Shown piece by piece: positions 27,455 to 34,946 of a stretch of 37,210 nucleotides of DNA. The stretch is from Nitrosospira sp. (lineage in GTDB: Bacteria > Pseudomonadota > Gammaproteobacteria > Burkholderiales > Nitrosomonadaceae). The notes under the pieces are model-generated. The model had not been told where the DNA came from, did not search any database, and saw nothing but the letters and a program-made list of their open reading frames with translations. Numbering within the stretch: position 1 is the stretch's first letter; each line of letters begins with the position of its first letter. The position numbers and the translations under genes were made by a program. The stretch covers positions 1 through 37,210 of the forward strand of contig JACCWK010000097.1 of the NCBI GenBank assembly GCA_013697655.1, read 5' to 3'.

Positions 27455-28224
27455 GTATGGTCCTCACGGTACTGCGCTCCACGCTATACGCCCTATTGCA
27501 AATGATAATCACCCCACTTTACGCGTTGATAGTATTTGCCGCGTTTCCGTTACAGCCATTAAATCGCTATCGCGTGACTTCCGGTTGGGCACATCTGATG
27601 TTATTTCTGCTGCGTGCTATCTGCGGCATTCATTATCGCGTGGTAGGAGCGGAACACATTTCCCAAACGCCAAGTATCGTACTATCCAAACATCAATCTG
27701 CATGGGAAACACTTGCGTTTCAGCAGATCTTTCCACCACAGGTATGGGTACTTAAAAAGGAGCTGTTGCGTGTTCCATTTTTCGGTTGGGGATTAGCGAT
27801 GACCAGCCCTATCGCAATCGATCGCAGTTCCGGGAAGGCCGCGCTCAAGCAAATAGTCGAGCAGGGAAAAGACAGGCTGAAGCAGGGTTTCTGGATAGTG
27901 ATTTTCCCGGAGGGCACCCGCATTGCGCCAGGGGAAAAAGGCAAATACCGTATCGGCGGGGCATGGCTCGCTACACATACCGGCGTATCGGTGGTACCGG
28001 TAGCACACAACGCAGGAGAGTACTGGGGGAAGAATGCCTTCATCAAACTACCTGGCACGATTACGGTAAGCATTGGCGCGCCAATAGACCCTACAGGAAT
28101 GGAACCTGATGATCTCAATGCCAAAGTGGAAACATGGATTGAACAAGAGATGGTCCGCATCGGCAATCGGAAACAGAGTAAATATGACAACAGCAGAGAA
28201 CCTATCTCTCTCTCTGAAAGGTGA
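27451..28224 (+). CDS. 1-acyl-sn-glycerol-3-phosphate acyltransferase (PlsC-like)
   Basis: A 257-residue LPLAT-family enzyme that acylates lysophosphatidate in phospholipid synthesis. One or two hydrophobic segments span about 5-60. The catalytic region is SKHQSAWETL, where the usual HX4D reads as HX4E; this is a known variant in related proteins as far as I recall. FPEGTR and the earlier PFFGWGL and IDRS blocks are present. It is translationally coupled to gmhB by ATGA and its end overlaps the next gene by 41 bases. It may be specialised for an envelope lipid, but the substrate cannot be told. Confidence 0.92.
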   Translation: MSMVLTVLRSTLYALLQMIITPLYALIVFAAFPLQPLNRYRVTSGWAHLMLFLLRAICGIHYRVVGAEHISQTPSIVLSKHQSAWETLAFQQIFPPQVWVLKKELLRVPFFGWGLAMTSPIAIDRSSGKAALKQIVEQGKDRLKQGFWIVIFPEGTRIAPGEKGKYRIGGAWLATHTGVSVVPVAHNAGEYWGKNAFIKLPGTITVSIGAPIDPTGMEPDDLNAKVETWIEQEMVRIGNRKQSKYDNSREPISLSER

Positions 28225-28948
28225 TGTAACAGCGCTCGCTGGAGAAATTCGCCGTATCAGCCTGAAGGGGAAAGACGTAGTCTACACACTCGAACGCTGC
28301 AGGCGAAAAACGCTCGGGATGAGGATAGACAGCCGTGGCCTAACCGTTCGTATTCCGTCTAGAGAGGCGCTACGCTGGGTTGAATCAGTGTTGCAAAACA
28401 AAGCGGATTGGATATTAAAGAAACTCGACGAATGGGAAAACAAAAAAAATGGCGAGCTGACGTGGGAGGAGGAATCGGTTTTCCCACTGCTGGGAGAACC
28501 CTGGCAGTTGGCCTCTACTGCTACTGGAGTTATGCGAATGACTCGAGCGAAAGTAACGACGGGCGTTAAGGAAAGGCAACTGAAACTGCCGCTGCCTTCC
28601 GCATTGACTACCCAGCAGATCGAAAAAATCGTAATGGAATGGTACCGTGAGCAAGCACTGGCATGTTTCAGCGAACGCATCGCGCTATACGCGGACAAAC
28701 TGGGTGTGGCACGGCCACGGTTACGGTTATCGCGCGCAAATACCCTTTGGGGCAGCTGCAACTCGCGTGGCATTGTTCATCTCCATTGGCGATTGATACA
28801 GATGCCGCTCAAACTGGTGGACTATGTGGTAGCGCATGAACTGTCGCACCTCATCGAGATGAATCACTCTCCGGCATTCTGGCGAACGGTAAGCTATGTA
28901 TATCCAGATTATGTGGCGGCAAGAAAGCAACTGAAGAGTCTCGGATGA
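28184..28948 (+). CDS. YgjP/DUF45-type M48-like metallopeptidase
   Basis: A 254-residue protein of the YgjP (DUF45) family of SprT/M48-like zinc proteases. The zinc motif is HELSHLIEMNHSPAFW (HExxH). LWGSCNSRGIVHLHWRLIQMP upstream is a strong family hallmark, and an N-terminal block (RRKTLGMRIDSRGLTVRIP) precedes it. The start at 28184 is the first good ATG with AGAG upstream; the track's 28109 lies deep in the acyltransferase gene. It still overlaps that gene by 41 bases, which implies tight coupling. Substrate is unknown. Confidence 0.88.
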   Translation: MTTAENLSLSLKGDVTALAGEIRRISLKGKDVVYTLERCRRKTLGMRIDSRGLTVRIPSREALRWVESVLQNKADWILKKLDEWENKKNGELTWEEESVFPLLGEPWQLASTATGVMRMTRAKVTTGVKERQLKLPLPSALTTQQIEKIVMEWYREQALACFSERIALYADKLGVARPRLRLSRANTLWGSCNSRGIVHLHWRLIQMPLKLVDYVVAHELSHLIEMNHSPAFWRTVSYVYPDYVAARKQLKSLG

Positions 28949-29044
28949 GGGCAACAGAGTAACAATTACGGGCACAAAACACGCGTTTTATTGATCAGCG
29001 AACCTTTGTGTTAGTATTTCCATTCATTGTTTTGGTATCGTTTC

Positions 29045-29188
29045 ATGCGTAGACTCTTCACCTCCTCCCTGCTCGTCTTGCTGCTTGGTGCCTGCGGTCT
29101 CAAAGGGCCTCTCTATCTCCCGAAGGAAGCCCCAGCCAACAAATCGGAACAACCGCAACAATCTCAGGATATAGAGAAAAAGACGTGA
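29045..29188 (+). CDS. lptM: LptM/YifL-like small lipoprotein
   Basis: A 47-residue protein missing from the track. It opens MRRLFTSSLLVLLLGACGLKGPLYLP: a lipoprotein signal with lipobox LLGAC, then the conserved CGLKGPLYLP motif of LptM, which in E. coli assists maturation of the LPS translocon LptD/LptE. A charged Gln/Glu/Lys tail follows. Its stop overlaps the lysA GTG (GTGA), the standard lptM-lysA arrangement in proteobacteria. The function here is inferred from the family. Confidence 0.9.
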   Translation: MRRLFTSSLLVLLLGACGLKGPLYLPKEAPANKSEQPQQSQDIEKKT

Positions 29189-30438
29189 GCGGTTTCCCAT
29201 GGTTTGATTATTGCAATACCAAGCTCCATGTTGAGTCGGTTCAACTGGATGCCATTGCACGTGAATTCGGCACACCGTGTTATGTGTATTCGCGCGCGGC
29301 ACTCATTGCCGCTTATACAGAATTCGACGCCGCTTTTAGCGGACGTGACCATCTGGTGTGCTATGCAGTCAAGGCCAACTCCAATCTGGCCATTCTCAAT
29401 TTATTTGCACGTCTCGGTAGCGGCTTCGATATTGTCTCTGGAGGCGAACTCCACCGAGTGCTGAAAGCGGGTGGCGATCCGCAAAAAATAGTATTTTCGG
29501 GAGTGGGCAAACAGCCGGCCGAAATGCGGGCGGCGCTTGCCGCGGGTATATTCTGTTTCAACGTGGAATCGGAAGCGGAGTTGGTCGTGCTGGACCGAGT
29601 GGCAGGCGGAATGAACAAAACCGCGCCGGTAAGCTTGCGTGTCAACCCTGATGTAGATGCGAAAACACATCCTTATATTTCCACCGGCCTCAAGGAGAAT
29701 AAATTTGGTATCGCCTTCGATGAGGCGGAGAAACTGTATGCTTCGTCCGAAAAATTTGCTAACGTCCGCATTACCGGACTGGATTGCCACATAGGCTCAC
29801 AATTGACCGAACTGGGTCCTTTCATCGAGACTTGCGGTAGGGTACTTGACCTGCTGAACCGCCTCGAAACGCGAGGATTACAAATCGATCATCTGGATTT
29901 GGGGGGTGGACTGGGAATTCGTTATTCCGGAGAAAATCCACCGCCCGTGGGGGATTATGTCACGACGTTATGTAAAGAAATCGGCCACCGCAGACAGCGT
30001 ATTCTGATCGAACCCGGACGCGCGCTGGTGGGAAATGCCGGCATATTGCTTACGCGCGTCGAATATCTAAAACATACATCTTATCGAGATTTTGCTATCG
30101 TCGACGCGGCCATGAACGATCTTACGCGCCCGGCACTATATGACGCTTACCACGAAATCTTGCCCATTATGAAGAATAAAGGCAACGGTAAAACTTTTCA
30201 GATTGTCGGGCCTGTTTGTGAAACGAGCGATTTTCTGGGGCATGATCGGAAGCTGGCGCTGTCTCAGGGGGACCTGCTCGCAATTATGTCTGCCGGCGCC
30301 TATGGCATGAGCATGAGCTCAAACTACAATTCTCGCCCTCGAGCTGCCGAGGTGATGGTGGACGGCAATCGTACCTATCTTATTCGCGAGCGCGAGTCAG
30401 TGGAGCAACTCATTGCTGGTGAGAAAATTCTGCCCTAA
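29185..30438 (+). CDS. lysA: Diaminopimelate decarboxylase
   Basis: A 417-residue PLP enzyme (alanine-racemase fold) that converts meso-diaminopimelate to lysine. The PLP-lysine motif is HLVCYAVKANSN. SGFDIVSGGELHR, LRVNPDVDAKTHPYISTGLKENKFGI (read in pieces), DLGGGLGI, IEPGRALV, GPVCETSDFLG and AGAYGMSMSSNYNSRPR follow; the cysteine of CETSD is catalytic. The start is GTG at 29185, overlapping the lipoprotein stop by four bases. Length is typical. Confidence 0.97.
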   Translation: MSGFPWFDYCNTKLHVESVQLDAIAREFGTPCYVYSRAALIAAYTEFDAAFSGRDHLVCYAVKANSNLAILNLFARLGSGFDIVSGGELHRVLKAGGDPQKIVFSGVGKQPAEMRAALAAGIFCFNVESEAELVVLDRVAGGMNKTAPVSLRVNPDVDAKTHPYISTGLKENKFGIAFDEAEKLYASSEKFANVRITGLDCHIGSQLTELGPFIETCGRVLDLLNRLETRGLQIDHLDLGGGLGIRYSGENPPPVGDYVTTLCKEIGHRRQRILIEPGRALVGNAGILLTRVEYLKHTSYRDFAIVDAAMNDLTRPALYDAYHEILPIMKNKGNGKTFQIVGPVCETSDFLGHDRKLALSQGDLLAIMSAGAYGMSMSSNYNSRPRAAEVMVDGNRTYLIRERESVEQLIAGEKILP

Positions 30439-30512
30439 CCCGCTGGACGGGGGCCGTCAACCAGTAGGTTGGATACGAGAACTGGTCTTTGTCGATGATG
30501 TACCGAAAATCT

Positions 30513-31955
30513 CTACACTAAAAAAATTGTAGCAAGTCCCAGAAAAATGAAAAATCCCCCGCTGTCGGTGACAGCAGTAATCATAACGCTGGAACCTGCT
30601 GCCGGGTCACGGCCCAGTCTATGAAGAGTCAGTGGTATGAGCACGCCTAATAACGCAGCTAATAATAAATTTAACATCATTGCCAGTGTCATCACCAAGC
30701 TGAGAGGGACACTGCGGTAAATGAAGAAGGCGAATAATCCGACAACGCTTCCCCACACCAATCCGTTTACCGCGCTCACGCCAATCTCCTTGGCGAAAAG
30801 CTTGCGTGCATTGCCTGGGTTGAGTTGTCCCAGTGCAAGTGCGCGCACGATCATTGTTATTGTCTGATTGCCGGAATTTCCACCAATTCCGGCAATAATT
30901 GGCATCAGTGCCGCCAGTGCAACCAATTTCTCGATTGAGTCTTCAAATACACCAATCACGCGAGAGGCAATAAATGCAGTTACCAGATTGATAGCAAGCC
31001 ATGTCCAACGGTTCTTCAGGCTTTTCCATACCGGCGCGAACAAATCCTCCTCTTCCCGCAGGCCAGCCAGATTTAGCGCTTCGCTTTCTGATTGCTCACG
31101 GATAAAATCCATGACTGCGTTGACAGTAACCCGCCCTACCAGCTTATCTTGCGTGTTTACCACCGAAGCCGAAACAAGATCGTAACGCTCGAATGCCTGC
31201 GCCGCCTGGTGTGCATTATCATCGGGGTGGAGCTTCACCATTTCGGTTGTCATCACCGATCCCACCGTAGCATTGGGATCGCTTACCAGCAACCGGTTTA
31301 CCGGCAACACGCCCTTAAGATGCTCATCCCGATCCACCACGAACAACTGGTCGGTATGATCAGGAAGTTCGTCCAAACGGCGCAAATACCGCAGCACCAC
31401 TTCCAGCTTCACTCCCTCGCGGATGGTGACGACATCAAAGTCCATCAGCGCTCCAACCGCATCTTCCGGATAAGACATGGCAGCGCGTAATTGCTCGCGT
31501 TCTTCCATCGGGAGAGACTGGAACACATCATCAATAACATAACGCGGCAGATCAGGAGCCAGATCCGCGATCTCATCGGCATCAAGCTGTCCGGTGGCGG
31601 CCAACATCTCATCGCTATCCATCGTGGCGATGAGGGTTTCGCGTACTGCATCTGAAACTTCCAGGAGGATCTCGCCATCGCGCTCCGCCTTGACCAGCTC
31701 CCAGATCATAAGACGCTCTTCGAGCGGCATAGCCTCCAGAATGTGGGCAACGTCAGCAGGATGCAGCTTGTCTAGCAGGTTTTGCAGTTCCGCCAGATTC
31801 TGTTTATGAACCAGAGCTTCAACCAGCTCCTGCCGCGGCATTTGCTGGGTATGCACGAGACTTGCCACCAATTGTTGCTTATGCAATAAATGGATCAGCC
31901 GCTGCAAGTTCTCTTGCAGGTTTTTGGTTTCCCTGACGTTGTTTGCTTTAGTCAT
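30513..31955 (-). CDS. mgtE: Magnesium transporter MgtE
   Basis: A 480-residue MgtE channel. The cytosolic N domain (about 35-165) is alpha-helical with LHPADVAHILEAMP. Two CBS domains follow (VTIREGVKLEVVLRYLRR to about 300). The C-terminal five-helix membrane domain includes the signature MPIIAGIGGNSGNQT and ends with PAAGSSVMITAVTDSGGFFIF, where Mg2+ is coordinated. CBS and N domains in this family sense Mg2+ and gate the pore. The ATG at 31955 has a weak ribosome binding site (GTGGCGA). The leader holds a long inverted repeat that ends about 16 bases before the ATG. Confidence 0.96.
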   Translation of the reverse strand: MTKANNVRETKNLQENLQRLIHLLHKQQLVASLVHTQQMPRQELVEALVHKQNLAELQNLLDKLHPADVAHILEAMPLEERLMIWELVKAERDGEILLEVSDAVRETLIATMDSDEMLAATGQLDADEIADLAPDLPRYVIDDVFQSLPMEEREQLRAAMSYPEDAVGALMDFDVVTIREGVKLEVVLRYLRRLDELPDHTDQLFVVDRDEHLKGVLPVNRLLVSDPNATVGSVMTTEMVKLHPDDNAHQAAQAFERYDLVSASVVNTQDKLVGRVTVNAVMDFIREQSESEALNLAGLREEEDLFAPVWKSLKNRWTWLAINLVTAFIASRVIGVFEDSIEKLVALAALMPIIAGIGGNSGNQTITMIVRALALGQLNPGNARKLFAKEIGVSAVNGLVWGSVVGLFAFFIYRSVPLSLVMTLAMMLNLLLAALLGVLIPLTLHRLGRDPAAGSSVMITAVTDSGGFFIFLGLATIFLV

Positions 31956-31969
31956 AGATAATCGCCACA

Positions 31970-32048
31970 GCGTAGTGCGCCAGAAATATTGCTACTCTAC
32001 GCAAGTTTATTCTTTGAAGCTTTATATAACGATATTTCTGAGCACTAC
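31970..32048. repeat. Long imperfect inverted repeat in the mgtE leader
   Basis: The arms at 31972-31989 (GTAGTGCGCCAGAAATAT) and 32032-32048 (ATATTTCTGAGCACTAC) are reverse complements apart from GC versus T in the middle, with a 42-base loop. A second possible pairing, GCGTAG (31970-31975) with CTACGC (31997-32002), would compete with the long one. Both arms sit against a TA dinucleotide, and the first eight bases of the left arm inside the TA (GTGCGCCA) match the likely IS630 end near 37019. It could be a regulatory RNA element or a remnant of a small TA-inserting element. Confidence 0.8.
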
Positions 32049-32172
32049 ACGATGGGCGCGATAGGATTTGCCTCTTCGTGGGGAAATCAGAAGGCGGGAC
32101 GAATATTATGACAGGGAGGATGGGGAACGGAAAGAGGGCTACAACTCGCCAATGCAAATAAGCGTGGAGTTA

Positions 32173-32871
32173 TTACGGGATTTGTGTAGAAGCCATTCGG
32201 CTGAGAATAATATCAGTCTTTTTCAATAACCACGGCGTACTGCGATTACGGTCGTAAAAGCGTGGGTTGGGAACCATGGCGGCGAGGCGAGCGGCTTGTT
32301 CCGCAGTAACCGAGGAAGTGGAAACACCGTAGTAGTAGCGGATGGCAGCTTCCGCGCCAAAGACTCCATTTCCCCACTCAATTACATTCAAATAAACCTC
32401 TAGAATGCGGCGTTTAGACATAACGTTTTCGATCATCAATGTGATAAAAGCTTCCTCGATTTTGCGCCACGGTGTTTTTTTGCTGGAAAGAAATAGGTTT
32501 TTTGCAAGCTGCTGACTGATAGTCGAACCGCCCGCGACCAGCCTGCCCTTTTTTAGGTTCTTTTCGTAGGCTTTCTGTATGGCCTCGAAATCAAATCCTT
32601 CATGCTCTAAAAACTTACTATCCTCGGCAGCAATAATCGCTCGCTTGAGGTTGGGAGAAATTCGCTCGTACGGCATCCACTGCGTATGCAACACTGCCTC
32701 AGGATTTTTTTGCCGTAATACTTCCAAGCGATCCTGCATGAACGCGCTGGTCGACGGGTTATGAAAGTTCCAATAGACAATATGACCAAAAATCCATGAC
32801 TCATATATAAGTACCGCGCCGGCGAGGAGAAGGAGCGTGCGCCAGAAACAGCGCTTGATAAATTTTTGCAT
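32173..32871 (-). CDS. mtgA: Monofunctional biosynthetic peptidoglycan transglycosylase
   Basis: A 232-residue GT51 glycosyltransferase that polymerises lipid II into glycan strands. One N-terminal membrane anchor (RTLLLLAGAVLIYESWIFG) is followed by the five GT51 motifs: AAEDSKFLEHEGFD, GGSTISQQLAKNLF, RKIEEAFITLMIE, KRRILEVYLNVIEWGNGVFG and AARLAAMVPNP. The catalytic glutamates are present. It is the last gene of the exonuclease-tonB-aroE-mtgA group; 98 bases separate it from aroE. Confidence 0.97.
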   Translation of the reverse strand: MQKFIKRCFWRTLLLLAGAVLIYESWIFGHIVYWNFHNPSTSAFMQDRLEVLRQKNPEAVLHTQWMPYERISPNLKRAIIAAEDSKFLEHEGFDFEAIQKAYEKNLKKGRLVAGGSTISQQLAKNLFLSSKKTPWRKIEEAFITLMIENVMSKRRILEVYLNVIEWGNGVFGAEAAIRYYYGVSTSSVTAEQAARLAAMVPNPRFYDRNRSTPWLLKKTDIILSRMASTQIP

Positions 32872-32969
32872 GAATTGTGAACTATGCTTTTAATTTTCAA
32901 GCATACGAATATAAGCAAGCTTTGAATAAGCCGTCGATTTCGCCGGCAGCGAGCCCATGGAGAAATTAG

Positions 32970-33785
32970 TCAAAGATTTCTTAACTTTTCAATCACCGGT
33001 TCCGTTTTCGGTCTTACCCCGCGCCACAAGAAAAATGATTCCGCCGCTTGCTCCACCAACATACCAAGGCCGTCAGCCAGATGCGCCGCACCCTGTTGCA
33101 CGGCAAATTGCAGAAAGGGAGTATGCCTAACGCCATACATAATGTCATATGCCATCGATCCTACGGCAAAAAGGCGGGGGGGTAACGACGGCAACTTGCC
33201 ATACAGGCTGGCTGACGTGGCGTTGATGACGAGATCAAATTTTTCTCCGCGAATATCCTCATAGTCACCGGAGATGATGTTTCCGTAACGGAAAAACTGT
33301 TGTTGTAACTCATGTGCCTTTTGTTTTGTACGATTGGCGATCACCAGGACGCGAGGTTCGTTCTCCAATAGCGGCAGTACAACGCCCCGCGCCGCGCCGC
33401 CTGCGCCCATTAGTAATATGTGCTTGGCCTTAAGGGGGAATTCCAGGTTGGTCATGATGTCGCGAATCAATCCAGCGCCATCGGTGTTGTCGCCGGAAAT
33501 CCCGTCGGCACTGAAGAGAAGCGTGTTTACCGCTTGGGCAGCGTCAGCTCGATCAGTCAAGCGACTCGAAATGTGACAGGCCTCCAGCTTGAACGGGACT
33601 GTTACGTTTAAGCCCTTCCCGCCGCGCCGCCGGAAAATTTCCACTGTTGCAGCAAAAGCATCCATCGGCGCAAGTATTGCTTCATACCGCATATCCTGAC
33701 CTGTCTGCCGTGCGAACTCGGCATGAATCCATGGGGATTTGCTATGACCGACGGGGTTGCCGATGACAGCATAATAATCAGCCAT
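32970..33785 (-). CDS. aroE: Shikimate dehydrogenase
   Basis: A 271-residue NADPH-dependent enzyme for the fourth step of the shikimate pathway. N-terminal YAVIGNPVGHSKSPWIHAEF binds shikimate. LNVTVPFK contains the catalytic lysine. The remaining blocks are GDNTDGAGL, the Rossmann motif LMGAGGAARGVVLPL, the NADPH-binding ANRTKQKA, and DGLGMLVEQAAESFFLW near the end. All are intact and length is normal. Confidence 0.97.
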   Translation of the reverse strand: MADYYAVIGNPVGHSKSPWIHAEFARQTGQDMRYEAILAPMDAFAATVEIFRRRGGKGLNVTVPFKLEACHISSRLTDRADAAQAVNTLLFSADGISGDNTDGAGLIRDIMTNLEFPLKAKHILLMGAGGAARGVVLPLLENEPRVLVIANRTKQKAHELQQQFFRYGNIISGDYEDIRGEKFDLVINATSASLYGKLPSLPPRLFAVGSMAYDIMYGVRHTPFLQFAVQQGAAHLADGLGMLVEQAAESFFLWRGVRPKTEPVIEKLRNL

Positions 33786-33853
33786 GAGGACAGTAGATAA
33801 TGAGTAATGCCGCGATGTAGAGCAACAATACGAGGTGTGCCAGTGCTAAAGCA

Positions 33854-33912
33854 ACTTCTGAACAAGCCCGGGTTTGCCAGCAGCGCGCTTCACGGAGAAA
33901 ATATTCAGAAGT
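33854..33912. repeat. 9-bp perfect inverted repeat between the tonB-family gene and aroE
   Basis: ACTTCTGAA at 33854-33862 and TTCAGAAGT at 33904-33912, with a near-palindrome CAAGCCCGGGTTTG just inside the left arm. The right arm begins five bases past the stop of the TonB-family gene. It could be an mRNA hairpin or decayed insertion-sequence ends. Confidence 0.7.
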
Positions 33913-33917
33913 CCTGA

Positions 33918-34925
33918 TTATTGGCTCGTCAGCTCGTCCGAGCGTGTAAACGCCCAGGTGCGGGTAATATGCAAGACATCAGTATCTCGACTGATATCGG
34001 GTGGAAAGGGAGCGAACCCATTTTGTCCTGCCAGCTTAACGATGCGGATCGCCGCTTCATCCAGAACTTTTTTCCCTGATGAGCGATTTATCTCAAGCGA
34101 TTCCAGGCTGCCATCAGACATGATGCCAACAGTTAGCTGCAAATTACCATAGACTTTTTCGCGCCTCGCTGCTTCAGGATAGTTCAGGTTGCCGATCCGC
34201 TCCACTTTGATACGCCAATCTTCGACATAACGGGCAAACCGGTATTCCTGTGTGCGGGCCCCTATGAATTTACGTTTAGGGCGCTTTTGATAAGCTTCAT
34301 AATCCCGGGAAGTCTGTGCTTCCAGACGGGCAATTTCGATGCCGCGCTGAACCAGGTCAGTGGCATCCATAACGTTAGGGCTTTGTTCAAACTGCTCTGA
34401 ATGAGGCTCGGCTTGATGGATAGTTTGGTCGCCGTCGATCGCCGTCATCAGCCGTTTTGCTTCCTGTTCAAGCTGATCCGTTTTTTTCGCAGCGAGGGCT
34501 GCCTCATCCAGGCGTTTGTAATCTACCGGCGGGAGAACGGGTGCCTTAGCCCGGCGGTTGTTGTCCGTGTTGCCGCCCCCGTCCAGATTAGCCTGCGCCA
34601 GCGCATCCGCATGACGCGGTTTCGACGCGGATTTACTATTGACCAGCACCACTTCCAACGGCGTGGCAGTGTTGTCGATTTTCGGAAGGGGAAATTTGAA
34701 CGTAATACCAAACAGCACCACTGCGTGAAAAATCACCGATATCAATATCGCCACGTTTAGACGTGACAAGGGATTTAACAGCCAGTCGCGGGATGTGGCT
34801 AAATTGAAATCCGATATATTTGGGGTGGCACTCAATGTATCAAGCGTGTGCAAATTAGGGTCGCAGAATGTCTTAAGGAAATCTTGGATAAGTCCTATCC
34901 ATTGTAAAACAAACGAGGGACTCAT
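33918..34925 (-). CDS. TonB-family energy transducer-like protein
   Basis: A 335-residue protein. About 55 cytosolic residues precede one transmembrane segment (LNVAILISVIFHAVVLFGITF). A charged periplasmic linker with a helical Glu/Lys/Gln-rich part (about 110-210) follows. The C-terminal TonB domain has VERIGNLNYPEAARREKVYGNLQL (read in pieces), SDGSLESLEINRSSGKKVLDEAAIRIV and a final strand. It lacks the Pro-rich linker of classic TonB, and no exbB or exbD is nearby, so its transport role is unproven. Of the possible starts, ATG 34925 follows the exonuclease stop by 21 bases; the track's TTG at 34943 overlaps it. Confidence 0.85.
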   Translation of the reverse strand: MSPSFVLQWIGLIQDFLKTFCDPNLHTLDTLSATPNISDFNLATSRDWLLNPLSRLNVAILISVIFHAVVLFGITFKFPLPKIDNTATPLEVVLVNSKSASKPRHADALAQANLDGGGNTDNNRRAKAPVLPPVDYKRLDEAALAAKKTDQLEQEAKRLMTAIDGDQTIHQAEPHSEQFEQSPNVMDATDLVQRGIEIARLEAQTSRDYEAYQKRPKRKFIGARTQEYRFARYVEDWRIKVERIGNLNYPEAARREKVYGNLQLTVGIMSDGSLESLEINRSSGKKVLDEAAIRIVKLAGQNGFAPFPPDISRDTDVLHITRTWAFTRSDELTSQ

Positions 34926-34946
34926 CACATGGATGACAACCAATTT

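Noticed and set aside
30458-30471. CAACC-AGTA-GGTTG hairpin after lysA as a terminator
   Set aside because: The stem is only five pairs and no T-run follows on either strand.
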